NCBI GenBank assembly: GCA_018261735.1
Contig: JAGTRM010000019.1
Span: forward strand, 1-64,000
DNA length: 64,000 nucleotides
From: Pseudomonadota bacterium
GTDB lineage: Bacteria > Pseudomonadota > Gammaproteobacteria > Burkholderiales > Chitinibacteraceae
Direction: 5' to 3'
Made by a program: the position numbers and the translations under genes. Of the stretch, positions 7,993 through 16,719 are shown in pieces; the first letter of the stretch is position 1; each line of letters opens with the position of its first letter. The notes under the pieces are model-generated. The model had not been told where the DNA came from. It saw only the letters and a list, made by a program, of their open reading frames with translations, and did not search any database.

Positions 7993-9444
7993 ATGAACAA
8001 GACCACGCAAATCACCACCGCCGCGCTCGTCGCGGCCCTGCTCGCCGGCGGCGGCTACTGGCTGGGCCAGCGCCAGGCCGGCACCGCAACGACGCAAGCC
8101 AGCGCACCGAGCACGGCGAAGAAAATCCTCTATTACCGCAACCCGATGGGTCTGCCCGACACCTCGGCCGTGCCCAAGAAAGACAGCATGGGCATGGACT
8201 ACATCCCGGTCTTTGAGGGAGAAGACAGCAGCGCCGCCTCCGGCCAGGGCAAGATCGTGTTCTACCGCAATCCGATGGGCCTGCCCGATACCTCGCCCGT
8301 GCCGAAGAAGGACAGCATGGGCATGGATTACATCCCGGTCTACGAGAGCGAAGTTTCCGGGCCGAATTTCGTTCGCATTACGCCGGAGAAAATCCAGCGT
8401 CTGGGCGTGAAGACGGTAGCCGTCACCGCGCAGGAAGTCAGCCGCAGCGTGCGCGCCGTGGGCAAGATCGAGATCGACGAGCGTGCAGTCGTTACGGTTT
8501 CGCCACGCTTTGAGGGCTGGATCGAGAAGCTCGCCGCCAGCGCCGTGGGGGACAGCATCGGACGCGGCCAAGTGCTATTCGAGGCCTACAGCCCGGACAT
8601 TTACGCCGCGCAGCAAGAATATCGCCTCGCGGCCAAGAGTGCGGCGACGCTGGCCGGTGCGAGTTCAGACGCACGTGCGGGACTCGCACATTTGACCGAG
8701 GGCGGCCTTGCGCGCCTCAAACAGTGGGAAGTGCCGGCCGACGAAATCGCGCGCCTGAAAAACGGGGGCGAACCGCGCCGCACGATCAGCTATCGCGCAC
8801 CGGCAGGTGGCATCGTGCTGGAGAAAATGGCGATCCAGGGCGCGCGTTTCATGCCGGGCGAAGTGCTGTTCAAGATCGCCGACCTGTCGCGCGTCTGGCT
8901 GCAGCTCGACGTTCCCGAGCAGGATCTGGCCGCTGCGAAGGCGGGCAGCAAGGTCAAGGTGACGCTCGATGCGTATCCGGGCGAGGTCTTCAACGGCAAG
9001 GTCGATTTTGTCTACCCGACGCTGAACACCGAAACGCGTACCGCCAAGGTGCGCGTGGCATTGGCCAACCCCGGCAACAAACTCAAGCCGGGTCTCTTTG
9101 CGCAGGCCGAACTCGCAAGTGGCACTGCCGGCAAGTCGCTCGCCATCCCGGATTCGGCCGTGATCGATTCGGGCAAGCGCCAGATCGTGTTGGTCAGCCT
9201 CGGTGAAGGCCGGTTCGAAGCGCGTGAAGTCAAGCTCGGCGCGCACGGCAACGGCTTCTATGCGGTGCAGGAAGGTCTGGGCGAGGGCGAACAGGTCGTG
9301 GTATCGGCCAACTTCCTGATCGACGCCGAGAGCAACCTCAAAGCCGCTGTTTCCGGCATGAGCAAACCCGAAGCGACGACGTCCGGGTCGGCATCGCAAC
9401 CGGCCGCCTCAAAACCGGCTGAACACGCCGGCCACGGGGGATAA
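7993..9444 (+). CDS. cusB: CusB-like periplasmic adaptor with two heavy-metal-binding domains
   Basis: A 483-residue membrane-fusion protein linking CusA to CusC. After an N-terminal membrane anchor (residues 8-26) come two nearly identical heavy-metal-binding domains, residues 45-77 and 88-120, each with YRNPMGLPDTS and KKDSMGMDYIPV. The barrel-sandwich, lipoyl and beta-barrel regions of the HlyD/RND adaptor fold follow (FVRITPEKIQRLGVKT, then GWIEKL, GARFMPGEVLFKIADLS). CusB normally takes Cu(I) or Ag(I) from CusF through methionines; the doubled domain adds more Met/Asp ligands. The C terminus ends HAGHGG. It overlaps nothing and lies 5 bases before cusA. Confidence 0.92.
   Translation: MNKTTQITTAALVAALLAGGGYWLGQRQAGTATTQASAPSTAKKILYYRNPMGLPDTSAVPKKDSMGMDYIPVFEGEDSSAASGQGKIVFYRNPMGLPDTSPVPKKDSMGMDYIPVYESEVSGPNFVRITPEKIQRLGVKTVAVTAQEVSRSVRAVGKIEIDERAVVTVSPRFEGWIEKLAASAVGDSIGRGQVLFEAYSPDIYAAQQEYRLAAKSAATLAGASSDARAGLAHLTEGGLARLKQWEVPADEIARLKNGGEPRRTISYRAPAGGIVLEKMAIQGARFMPGEVLFKIADLSRVWLQLDVPEQDLAAAKAGSKVKVTLDAYPGEVFNGKVDFVYPTLNTETRTAKVRVALANPGNKLKPGLFAQAELASGTAGKSLAIPDSAVIDSGKRQIVLVSLGEGRFEAREVKLGAHGNGFYAVQEGLGEGEQVVVSANFLIDAESNLKAAVSGMSKPEATTSGSASQPAASKPAEHAGHGG
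8125..8352 (+). repeat. Internal duplication of the metal-binding domain in cusB
   Basis: Codons 45-77 (8125-8223) and 88-120 (8254-8352) encode near-identical 33-residue units separated by ten residues. Both carry YRNPMGLPDTS and SMGMDYIPV, differing at about five positions. The DNA copies differ mostly at third positions, so the duplication is not very recent. Confidence 0.88.
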
Positions 9445-9449
9445 CGATC

Positions 9450-12400
9450 ATGCTGGAAAAAATCATAGCCTGGTCGCTCGGCAACCGTTTCCTGGTATTG
9501 CTCCTGACTGCGGTGCTGATCCTGGCCGGCGCGTATGCCGTGCACAAAACGCCGCTCGACGCACTACCCGATCTCTCCGATACGCAGGTGATCGTCTACA
9601 GCGAATACGGCGGCCAGGGGCCGCAGGTGGTCGAGGACCAGGTCACCTATCCGCTCGTGACCGCGATGCTGTCGGTGCCGAAAGCCAAGGTGGTGCGCGG
9701 CTTCTCGTTCTTCGGCGCGTCATTCGTCTACGTGATCTTCGAGGATGGCGTCGACCTCTACTGGGCGCGTTCGCGCGTGCTGGAATACCTGAATACCGCA
9801 AGCGGCAAGCTGCCCAAGGGCGTCGCACCGAGCCTGGGGCCGGATGCCACCGGCGTGGGCTGGGTCTACCAGTACGCGCTGATGTCGAACAAGCAGGATC
9901 TGGCCGAGCAGCGCACGGTGCAGGATTGGTTCTTGCGCTACCAGCTGACCAAGGCGCAGGGCGTGGCCGAGGTGGCCGGCATCGGCGGCTTCGTCAAGCA
10001 GTATCAGGTCACGGTCGACCCGGTGAAGCTGCGCGCCTACGGCATCCCGTTGATGCAGGTCAGCGAGGCAATCCGCCGCAGCAACCAGGATGTGGGCGGG
10101 CGCGTGATCGAGATGGCCGAAACCGAGTACATGGTGCGCGGCAAGGGCTACCTCAAGGGCGCGGACGACCTGCGCCAGATCGTATTGAAGGCCAAGGACG
10201 GCACGCCGGTGCTGCTGCAAGACGTGGCACGGGTGGAAATCGGCGCGGACGAGCGGCGCGGCATTGCCGAACTCAACGGCCAAGGCGAAGCGGTCGGCGG
10301 CATCGTCATGGCACGGGTCGGCGAAAACGCGCTCAACGTGATCGGCAACGTCAAGGCGCGGCTGGCGGAGCTCAAGGCTGCCCTGCCCGACGGGCTGTCT
10401 ATCGTGCCGGTGTACGACCGATCCGAGCTGATCGAGCGCGCGATCGAAAACCTCAAGGGCACGCTGCTGGAAGAAAGCCTGATCGTGGCGCTGGTTTGCG
10501 GCGTGTTCCTGCTGCATGCCAGAAGTGCCTTGGTGGCGATCCTGACCCTGCCGCTGGGCGTGCTGTTTGCCTTCATCTGCATGCGCGCGCTGAACGTGAG
10601 CGCCAACATCATGAGCCTGGGCGGCGTGGCGATTGCCATCGGCGCGATGGTCGATGCCGCGATCGTGATGATCGAAAACGCCCACAAGCATATCGAGCGC
10701 GCGCCGCCCGATGCCGACCGGGCCAAGATCATGCTCGAAGCCTGCCGCGAGGTCGGCCCGGCTCTGTTCTTCTCGCTGCTGATCATCACGGTATCGTTCC
10801 TGCCGGTGTTCACGCTGGAATCGCAGGAAGGGCGCATGTTCTCGCCCTTGGCGTTCACCAAGACCTTCTCGATGGCCGGCGCGGCGATCCTGTCGGTCAC
10901 GCTGGTGCCGGTACTGATGCTGATCTTCGTGCGAGGCAAGATCATGCCCGAGCACAAAAACCCGGTGAACCGCTTCCTGATCTGGCTTTACCGCCCGTTC
11001 ATCACGGCGGTGCTGCGCTGGAAGAAGATCACCGTCGCACTGGCGCTGCTGGTGCTGGCCGTGAGCTGGTGGCCGTTCTCGCAGCTCGGCAGCGAGTTCA
11101 TGCCGGTGCTGAACGAAGGCACGCTGCTCTACATGCCGGCTTCCCTGCCGGGCATGTCGGTGACCAAGGCGGCCGAGGTGATGCAGACGCAGGACAAGAT
11201 CATCAAGAGCTTCCCGGAAGTCGCTTCGGTATTCGGCAAGGCCGGCCGTGCCAATTCGGCGACCGACCCTGCGCCGCTGGAAATGTTCGAAACGGTGGTC
11301 AATCTCAAGCCAGAGAGAGACTGGCGGCCGGGCATGACCATGGACAAGCTGATCGCCGAACTCGATAAAGCAGTGCAGATTCCCGGGGTCTCGAACGCAT
11401 GGACGATGCCGATCAAGGCGCGGCTCGACATGCTCTCGACCGGCATCCGCACGCCGATCGGCATCAAGGTGTTCGGGCGCGACCTGGCCGAGATCGAGCG
11501 CACCGCGCGCGACATCGAAGCCGTGGTCAAGACGGTTCCGGGTACGACCAGCGCGTTTGCCGAACGCCTGACCGGCGGCTTCTACCTGACCATCGAGCCC
11601 GACCGCGCCAAGCTCGCGCGCTACGGCCTGCAGATCGCCGACGTGCAGGACGTGATCAGCACGGCGCTCGGCGGCGAGATGGTGACGACGACCGTCGAGG
11701 GGCGCGAACGCTTTGGCGTAGCCGTGCGCTACCCGCGCGAGCTGCGCGCCGATCCGCAAGGCATCGCCCGCGAAGTGCTGGTGCCGACCATGGGCGGCAG
11801 CGCGATGATCCCGCTCGGCCAACTCGCCGACATCCGCATCGAGAAAGGCACGCCGGGCATCCACACCGAAAACGGTTTGCTCTCGGCCTACATCTACGTG
11901 GATATCCGCGACCGCGACATCGGCAGTTACGTGAACGATGCCCGCCGGGCCGTGGCCGAGAAGGTGAAGTTCGCGCCGGGCTACTACGCGGTGTGGAGCG
12001 GCCAGTTCGAGTTCATGGAACGCGCGATGGAGAAGCTCAAGATCGTGGTGCCGGCGACGCTGGCGATCATTTTCCTGCTGCTGTATCTGAACTTCCGCCG
12101 CGTGACCGAATCCCTGATCGTGATGCTGTCTGTGCCGTTCGCACTGGTCGGCGGGGTGTGGTTGCTGTGGGCGCTGGGCTATAACCTGTCGGTCGCGGTC
12201 GGCGTCGGGTTTATCGCGCTCGCTGGCGTGGCGGCGGAAACCGGCGTGGTGATGCTGATCTACCTCGACCATGCCTGGGAAGCCATCAAGAAGCAACGCG
12301 GCAATGAAGAGGCGCCGGTCACGGCCAGCGACCTTTACGCCGCGATTGTCGAAGGCGCGGTCGAGCGCGTGCGCCCAAAGATGATGACCGTGGTCGCGAT

Positions 12401-12566
12401 CATGGCCGGCCTGTTGCCGATCATGTGGAGCAGCGGCACCGGCTCGGAAGTAATGCGCCGCATCGCTGCACCAATGGTCGGCGGCATGGTGTCGTCGACG
12501 GTTCTGACACTGTTGGTGATCCCGGCGATCTATGCCTGGGTCAAGGGCCGGGAACTCAAAAACTGA
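9450..12566 (+). CDS. cusA: CusA-type heavy-metal RND efflux pump
   Basis: A 1038-residue inner-membrane RND transporter with the usual 12 helices and two large periplasmic loops. The CusA signature SLGPDATGVGWVYQYAL is present. Helix 4 has GAMVDAAIVMIEN, the DA..IEN variant of monovalent (Cu/Ag) exporters rather than the DG..VEN of CzcA. Met-containing stretches around MPIKARLDMLSTGIRTPIGIK supply the periplasmic metal path. It acts with the preceding adaptor and channel genes, using the proton gradient to remove periplasmic Cu(I)/Ag(I). The length is normal for the family. Confidence 0.95.
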   Translation: MLEKIIAWSLGNRFLVLLLTAVLILAGAYAVHKTPLDALPDLSDTQVIVYSEYGGQGPQVVEDQVTYPLVTAMLSVPKAKVVRGFSFFGASFVYVIFEDGVDLYWARSRVLEYLNTASGKLPKGVAPSLGPDATGVGWVYQYALMSNKQDLAEQRTVQDWFLRYQLTKAQGVAEVAGIGGFVKQYQVTVDPVKLRAYGIPLMQVSEAIRRSNQDVGGRVIEMAETEYMVRGKGYLKGADDLRQIVLKAKDGTPVLLQDVARVEIGADERRGIAELNGQGEAVGGIVMARVGENALNVIGNVKARLAELKAALPDGLSIVPVYDRSELIERAIENLKGTLLEESLIVALVCGVFLLHARSALVAILTLPLGVLFAFICMRALNVSANIMSLGGVAIAIGAMVDAAIVMIENAHKHIERAPPDADRAKIMLEACREVGPALFFSLLIITVSFLPVFTLESQEGRMFSPLAFTKTFSMAGAAILSVTLVPVLMLIFVRGKIMPEHKNPVNRFLIWLYRPFITAVLRWKKITVALALLVLAVSWWPFSQLGSEFMPVLNEGTLLYMPASLPGMSVTKAAEVMQTQDKIIKSFPEVASVFGKAGRANSATDPAPLEMFETVVNLKPERDWRPGMTMDKLIAELDKAVQIPGVSNAWTMPIKARLDMLSTGIRTPIGIKVFGRDLAEIERTARDIEAVVKTVPGTTSAFAERLTGGFYLTIEPDRAKLARYGLQIADVQDVISTALGGEMVTTTVEGRERFGVAVRYPRELRADPQGIAREVLVPTMGGSAMIPLGQLADIRIEKGTPGIHTENGLLSAYIYVDIRDRDIGSYVNDARRAVAEKVKFAPGYYAVWSGQFEFMERAMEKLKIVVPATLAIIFLLLYLNFRRVTESLIVMLSVPFALVGGVWLLWALGYNLSVAVGVGFIALAGVAAETGVVMLIYLDHAWEAIKKQRGNEEAPVTASDLYAAIVEGAVERVRPKMMTVVAIMAGLLPIMWSSGTGSEVMRRIAAPMVGGMVSSTVLTLLVIPAIYAWVKGRELKN

Positions 12567-12611
12567 TTCATTTCGCGGAAATATTCCGCACATTTCAAAG
12601 GAGATTTAACG

Positions 12612-12911
12612 ATGAAACACTGGTTGCAAGCCGCACTTCTCTCTTCCGCCCTGGTGACCTCGGCCTATGTCGTGGCCGCGCCGCAAACCGCGCAAGGCAC
12701 CGGCGTGGTCAAGGCCATCGATGCCAAGGCTTCTAGCATCACACTCCAGCACGAGGCGATTCCAGCACTGAAATGGTCGGCCATGACCATGCCGTTCCCG
12801 CTCGCCAAGCCGGAACTCGCCACGGGGTTAGCGGTCGGACAAAAAGTGAAGTTCGATCTGGAGGTGGATGGCAGCAAATACCGCATTACGTCGATCAGCG
12901 CGATCAAGTAA
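12612..12911 (+). CDS. cusF: CusF-like periplasmic Cu(I)/Ag(I) chaperone
   Basis: A 99-residue protein with a signal peptide (LLSSALVTSAYVVAA) and a small OB-fold barrel. The CusF ligand set is visible: His in LQHEAI, then Trp and two Met in LKWSAMTMPFPL, which give the Cu(I) Met2-His/Trp cation-pi site. It hands metal to CusB. The ATG follows AAGGAG. It is the last gene of the cus operon and is followed at once by a strong terminator. Confidence 0.92.
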   Translation: MKHWLQAALLSSALVTSAYVVAAPQTAQGTGVVKAIDAKASSITLQHEAIPALKWSAMTMPFPLAKPELATGLAVGQKVKFDLEVDGSKYRITSISAIK

Positions 12912-12919
12912 AGCAGCAA

Positions 12920-12955
12920 GCGGCACAGACCGGATTCCGGTTTGTGCCGCTTTTT
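12920..12955 (+). terminator. Rho-independent terminator after cusF
   Basis: A 14-base-pair stem (GCGGCACAGACCGG against CCGGTTTGTGCCGC, one G-T pair) with an ATT loop, followed by TTTTT. It begins 9 bases after the cusF stop and ends the cus operon before the convergent TPM genes. Confidence 0.92.
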
Positions 12956-12971
12956 AGAATTTAGTGGTTCT

Positions 12972-13469
12972 TCAGATCAACGCCGGCGCATCCGGCAACT
13001 CATTGATCTGCACGCCTATCGCCGGGAAATGTCGGTGCAGGGTCCGGGCGACCGCCTCAATCGCAGCAATGGTGCCGGTTTCGTATTCACCCCGCTTGAA
13101 AGCCGCTTCGAGCTGGCGGCAGATGGCACTCCAGGTCTCAGTGCTTTCGTGGGCATGGATGCCTCGATCGGCAATGATTTCCACCGCATGATCGGCAAGC
13201 AGTACATAAATCAGCACGCCGTTGTTGTACTGGGTATCCCACACCCGCAGTTGCGAAAACACCTCCAAGGCCCGTTCGCGCGGCGTCACGGCGCGAAACA
13301 AGTCGTCGGGTTCAAGCGCGCCCTCCACCGCGAAACGTACCTCCCCCTCGAACCGCAGCTCAGCCGCCCGGATCGCTTCGGCGATGGCTGCCATCACAAC
13401 AGGAGGGAAAGCGCGCCGCACACACCGGTCCGTCGTCAGCAGATGGGTCATCAAGCGTTTGATATCCAT
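12972..13469 (-). CDS. TPM-domain protein (second of pair)
   Basis: A 165-residue protein with a TPM-like fold: helix-rich N terminus (AAIAEAIRAAELRFEGEVRFAVEG), then NNGVLIYVLLADHAVEIIADRGIH, the typical core strand and turn. It lacks a signal peptide and the Gly-rich tail, so it may be cytoplasmic or membrane-associated through its neighbour. The ATG at 13469 is 3 bases after the stop of the larger TPM gene; an in-frame extension upstream would read through the neighbour's Gly-rich codons and is rejected. LemA, TPM and a second TPM protein form a common operon whose role in envelope stress or membrane-protein quality control is not settled. Confidence 0.82.
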   Translation of the reverse strand: MDIKRLMTHLLTTDRCVRRAFPPVVMAAIAEAIRAAELRFEGEVRFAVEGALEPDDLFRAVTPRERALEVFSQLRVWDTQYNNGVLIYVLLADHAVEIIADRGIHAHESTETWSAICRQLEAAFKRGEYETGTIAAIEAVARTLHRHFPAIGVQINELPDAPALI

Positions 13470-13471
13470 GG

Positions 13472-14356
13472 TTACCACCTTCCCGAAGCGCCGCCGCCAC
13501 CAAAACCGCCACCCCCGCCACCGCCAAAGCCTCCTCCTCCACCGAAACCGCCGCCTCGGCCGCCACCCCAACCTCCCCGCATACCCATCCCGCCGCCGAG
13601 CAAGGTAAACACAAAGCCGATCAGGCCAACGAGCAAAGCAATCAGCAATGCGCCGGACAATACCCACGCCACCACGCCCACCACACCGGCCGTGACCGCA
13701 GCGCCGAGCGGCCGCCCGAGCAGCGCACGCAACATGCCGCCCGCAACCATGGCAATCACGAACAGCACCGGCGCCAGGCTGTAAATTTCAGAAGCGCCGT
13801 CAGACTTCCGGGCCGCGGCCGGCAAGGCTTCGCCCTCGATGAGCCGGATCATCTGCTCGACCCCGTTCTGGATGCCGCCAAAATAGTCGCCCTGCTTGAA
13901 ACGCGGCACGATGATCTCGCTGATGATGCGTTTGCTCGTGGCATCGTTCAGCACGCCCTCCAGGCCATAACCGACCTCGATGCGCAGCGTGCGGTCGTCC
14001 TTGGCCACCAGCAGCAGTACACCGTCGTCCACCTTCTTGCGCCCGATCTTCCATTGCTCGACCACGCGCAGCGCGTACTGCTCGATCTCCTCGGGCTTGG
14101 TGCTGGCCACGATCAACACGGCCAGCTGGCTGCCCTTGCCTTCCTCAAAAGCGCGCAGCCGCGCCTCCAGCCCGGCTTGCTGCTCGGCCGTCAGCGTGCC
14201 CGTCAGATCCGTGACCAGCCCGCGCAGCGGAGGAACCGCAACGAACGGATCGGCCGCGTTTACCGGGGAGAGAACAGCCAGCAACAGCCAGCACAGGGCG
14301 ATCAGGCGCTTGGCCCAGGTCAATGCAGGGCGTGGTGCGGACCGAGCGAGGCTCAC
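13472..14356 (-). CDS. YgcG-like TPM-domain membrane protein with Gly-rich tail
   Basis: A 294-residue protein with a signal peptide (LIALCWLLLAVLSPVNAA). A periplasmic TPM domain follows (about 40-165; GLVTDLTGTLTAEQQAGLEARL, SQLAVLIVAS, DDGVLLLVAKDDRTLRIEVGYGLEG). There are then two membrane helices (about 200-260) and a C-terminal tail of repeated GGGFGGGG. The tail is typical of this family. Its ATG overlaps the lemA stop (ATGA, 14353-14356), so translation is coupled to lemA. The DNA of the tail is a run of GGC/GGT codons and not a separate repeat element. Confidence 0.88.
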   Translation of the reverse strand: MSLARSAPRPALTWAKRLIALCWLLLAVLSPVNAADPFVAVPPLRGLVTDLTGTLTAEQQAGLEARLRAFEEGKGSQLAVLIVASTKPEEIEQYALRVVEQWKIGRKKVDDGVLLLVAKDDRTLRIEVGYGLEGVLNDATSKRIISEIIVPRFKQGDYFGGIQNGVEQMIRLIEGEALPAAARKSDGASEIYSLAPVLFVIAMVAGGMLRALLGRPLGAAVTAGVVGVVAWVLSGALLIALLVGLIGFVFTLLGGGMGMRGGWGGGRGGGFGGGGGFGGGGGGGFGGGGASGRW

Positions 14357-14970
14357 TGAGACTCTCCGGCTTTCTTCTGTGCGCCGCCAAAGTTGACCGC
14401 AGGGGGAACCGCAAGCGCCTTTTCGTCGGTCACGCTGAAGTTGGGCTTCACGGCATAGCCAAACATCATCGCCGTCAGATTGCTGGGGAAGGAGCGCACC
14501 GCCACGTTGTAATCCTGCACCGCCTTGATATAGCGGTTACGCGCGACGGTGATGCGGTTCTCGGTGCCTTCCAGTTGCGCCTGCAAATCCCGGAACGCTT
14601 GGTTGGCTTTCAGGTTGGGATATTGCTCGGATACCGCCAGCAGCCGGCTCAGCGCGCCGCCCAGCTCGCCCTGCGCGGCCTGGAATTTCTGGAAGGCTTC
14701 GGGGTTGTTCAGCGTTTCCGGCGTGACCTGGATGGCGGTGGCCTTGGCGCGCGCCTCGATCACTCGGACCAGCGTTTCCTGCTCGAAGGCCGTTTCGCCC
14801 TTGACGGTGGCCACCAGGTTGGGCACCAGATCGGCACGGCGCTGGTACTGGTTGAGCACCTCGCTCCAGGCCGACTTGATCTGCTCGTCCGTGCTCTGGA
14901 ACGTGTTGTAACCACAGCCGGACAAGCCCAATACCAGCATGGCCACGAGCGACAATAACAGTTTGCGCAT
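14353..14970 (-). CDS. lemA: LemA-family lipoprotein
   Basis: A 205-residue LemA protein. The N terminus is a lipoprotein signal (LSLVAMLVLGLSGCGYN) with the acylated Cys in LSGC. The coiled helical core has the family motif NQYQRRADLVPNLVATVKG and the conserved end region AVKPNFSV. The ATG at 14970 follows AAAGGAGA. It heads the LemA-TPM-TPM operon. Its role is not settled; LemA proteins are membrane-tethered helical bundles often linked to envelope homeostasis. Confidence 0.92.
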   Translation of the reverse strand: MRKLLLSLVAMLVLGLSGCGYNTFQSTDEQIKSAWSEVLNQYQRRADLVPNLVATVKGETAFEQETLVRVIEARAKATAIQVTPETLNNPEAFQKFQAAQGELGGALSRLLAVSEQYPNLKANQAFRDLQAQLEGTENRITVARNRYIKAVQDYNVAVRSFPSNLTAMMFGYAVKPNFSVTDEKALAVPPAVNFGGAQKKAGESQ

Positions 14971-15083
14971 GTTTGATTCTCCTTTGAAATTCCGCAACAC
15001 CCATCCTGTTGATCAGGACAAGAGTGGCCCGAACAACAACTCAAACCTTCGTGCGTACCGGCCTTTCCGGGCATCGGTGCCCT

Positions 15084-15749
15084 TTATGCGTTGGTATTGT
15101 TTCCAGCATGGCCAGTTCCCCATATACGCGGAAAAAAGCGGGGAGTCCGGGCAGCATAAGCCTCGTAAATATCGCCGAACTCCCGACGCATGTCGTTCTC
15201 TTCGGCAATGGCCAGCCGGGCATACATGACCAGCAAAACAGGAAACATCAACAGGGTCAGCAGGGTGGGCCATTGCAACAGGAATCCGAACATGATCACG
15301 ACAAAGGCGACGTATTGCGGGTGACGCATACGGGCATACGGGCCGGACGTTGCCAACGTATGGCTTGTTTGCGCTTTATAAAGAACGGTCCAACTGCGTG
15401 CCAGTAAAAAGAATCCCGCGATAATCAGCACGTTGCTGACAATATGCGGCACGTTGAAATGCGGATCGCCCTGCAGACCGAACAGCGTCGACCAGAGGTG
15501 GCCAGCATCGTGCGACAACAGATCAAGCTGCGGGTAACGCGTCGACAGCCAACCTGACAACAGATAGATCGTCAGCGGGAAACCATACATTTCCACGAAC
15601 AGTGCCACGATGAAGGCAGCGAAACTGCCAAATGTCCGCCAGTCACGACGGGTCTGCGGCTTGAAAAAACTGAAGGCAAAGACCAAAAAAACTGCTGAAT
15701 TGAGAATCACCAACCACCACAAGCCATAAGCATTTCCTTGGTTAGTCAT
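15084..15749 (-). CDS. Isoprenylcysteine methyltransferase-like membrane protein
   Basis: A 221-residue polytopic membrane protein of the ICMT/PEMT-like methyltransferase family. Five or six hydrophobic helices lead to the conserved C-terminal block TSGPYARMRHPQYVAF and then EENDMRREFGDIYEAYAARTPRFFP, which form the SAM and substrate pocket. The bacterial substrates are unknown. Its ATG overlaps the stop of the upstream DUF2933 gene by four bases. Such genes recur in metal-resistance islands with YHS-domain ATPases, as here. The enzyme may modify a lipid or thiol; this is inference. Confidence 0.85.
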   Translation of the reverse strand: MTNQGNAYGLWWLVILNSAVFLVFAFSFFKPQTRRDWRTFGSFAAFIVALFVEMYGFPLTIYLLSGWLSTRYPQLDLLSHDAGHLWSTLFGLQGDPHFNVPHIVSNVLIIAGFFLLARSWTVLYKAQTSHTLATSGPYARMRHPQYVAFVVIMFGFLLQWPTLLTLLMFPVLLVMYARLAIAEENDMRREFGDIYEAYAARTPRFFPRIWGTGHAGNNTNA

Positions 15750-15997
15750 GATGGCTCCCCTCCCGGTTTTTTCGGTTTGCTGTCTTCATGCGAGTGATCA
15801 TGGCCGTGACCGTGGTGCATGAAGAGATGCATGAGCGGACAGGCAAGAAACAGCAGATACGGCAAGGCACCAAGCAGGTGGGCACGATGCTCCTCCCACA
15901 AGAAAAACACGGCAACAAGCCCAATCACCAGAAACGCGATCGCAGCGCGGGAATTCCAGAACGAAGGCGGTTTGTTTTTATCGTGCAGAGGTTCCAT
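15746..15997 (-). CDS. DUF2933 small membrane protein
   Basis: An 83-residue protein with two hydrophobic helices (AAIAFLVIGLVAVFFLW and LLGALPYLLFLACPLMHLF) and a His-rich tail, MHHGHGHDHSHEDS. It matches DUF2933, a family found next to copper and silver ATPases. The His tail is probably exposed and metal-binding. It overlaps the methyltransferase start by four bases. Confidence 0.82.
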   Translation of the reverse strand: MEPLHDKNKPPSFWNSRAAIAFLVIGLVAVFFLWEEHRAHLLGALPYLLFLACPLMHLFMHHGHGHDHSHEDSKPKKPGGEPS

Positions 15998-16082
15998 GGT
16001 TGCTTATCCTTTCGCGGGGTATCCGGTCATCACGACCCATTCCGCGCACGGTCAGGACGCGGGTTTCTACGTTCTCCTGCCA

Positions 16083-16289
16083 TCATGGCTTCCGGTTGCT
16101 GCCCATCTGGATGATTCCCCAGACGATCAATGCCGGGCATACGAGCAGCAAGGCGGCGATGACCGCCGTCCAGAACGAAAGACCGAAGACGATCAACACG
16201 CCCGCCGCGACCGCCACCCCTAATGCCGGACAGAGCCAAAGCCAGTTGCTGAAAAAGCGTTGTTTCCATTCATTTTGATCCGTTTCCAT
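16083..16289 (-). CDS. Small two-helix membrane protein of the metal island
   Basis: A 68-residue protein, METDQNEWKQRFF start, with two hydrophobic helices (WLCPALGVAVAAGVLIVFGL and AVIAALLLVCPALIVWGII). There is no recognised family and no cluster of metal ligands except two Cys in helices. An upstream ATG at 16325 is possible but less likely. It lies between the YHS-domain small protein and DUF2933 on the same strand, so it is probably co-expressed. Confidence 0.6.
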   Translation of the reverse strand: METDQNEWKQRFFSNWLWLCPALGVAVAAGVLIVFGLSFWTAVIAALLLVCPALIVWGIIQMGSNRKP

Positions 16290-16342
16290 ATCCCTCCCGT
16301 TCAACCCCGAGCCATTGGGCAGCACGCTTTGCAGACAAGCCG

Positions 16343-16687
16343 CTAACAGCAGCCGCCATGCTTTTTGTGCGGCTTCTCTGGCTGGGCAGGCTGAACAGCA
16401 TATCGATCCGGCTCCGCTTCAAAACTTTCCCGGTTTTCGCGTGAAGCGAAGTAATAGGTCTGCCCGCGGTAGACCGAGGTCAGCGCGGATGCCGGATCAA
16501 CCGTATCGCCGCTCACCGGGTCCCGGGTGGCGGCAGGAGGTTCGCCGCGCTCCTGACCAGGAGATTGCCCGTCGTGGTGCGTAGGCCTTGGACCCATTCC
16601 GCAGCAACCCATTCCCCCGCGCCTCATCAGGAGGAACAAACCGATACCGAGAAGAAGCCATATCCAGTTTTGCGATAGCCATTCCAT
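16343..16687 (-). CDS. Membrane-anchored YHS-domain protein
   Basis: A 114-residue protein from MEWLSQNW. The N-terminal helix (WIWLLLGIGLFLLM) anchors it; then GCCGMGPRP, and a YHS domain (about 50-95: RDPVSGDTVDPASA, GQTYYFASRENRESFEAEPDRY). The usual Cys ligands of the YHS domain are replaced (DPVSG in place of DPVCG, FAS in place of FCS), so metal binding may rest on the GCC motif and the C-terminal HGGCC. It lies 32 bases downstream of the YHS-ATPase gene on the same strand. Confidence 0.75.
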   Translation of the reverse strand: MEWLSQNWIWLLLGIGLFLLMRRGGMGCCGMGPRPTHHDGQSPGQERGEPPAATRDPVSGDTVDPASALTSVYRGQTYYFASRENRESFEAEPDRYAVQPAQPEKPHKKHGGCC

Positions 16688-16719
16688 GATGCACTCCTTG
16701 GCACGTAAAAGCCGTCCAC

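Noticed and set aside
9720..12593. A 957-codon open frame opposite cusA
   Set aside because: It encodes an Arg/His/Gln-rich sequence with no domain, lies wholly antisense to a clear RND gene, and follows from third-position GC bias.
13490..13600. Repetitive GC-rich stretch that looks like a short-repeat array
   Set aside because: It encodes the GGGFGGGG tail of a TPM protein; there are no regular spacers, so not CRISPR.
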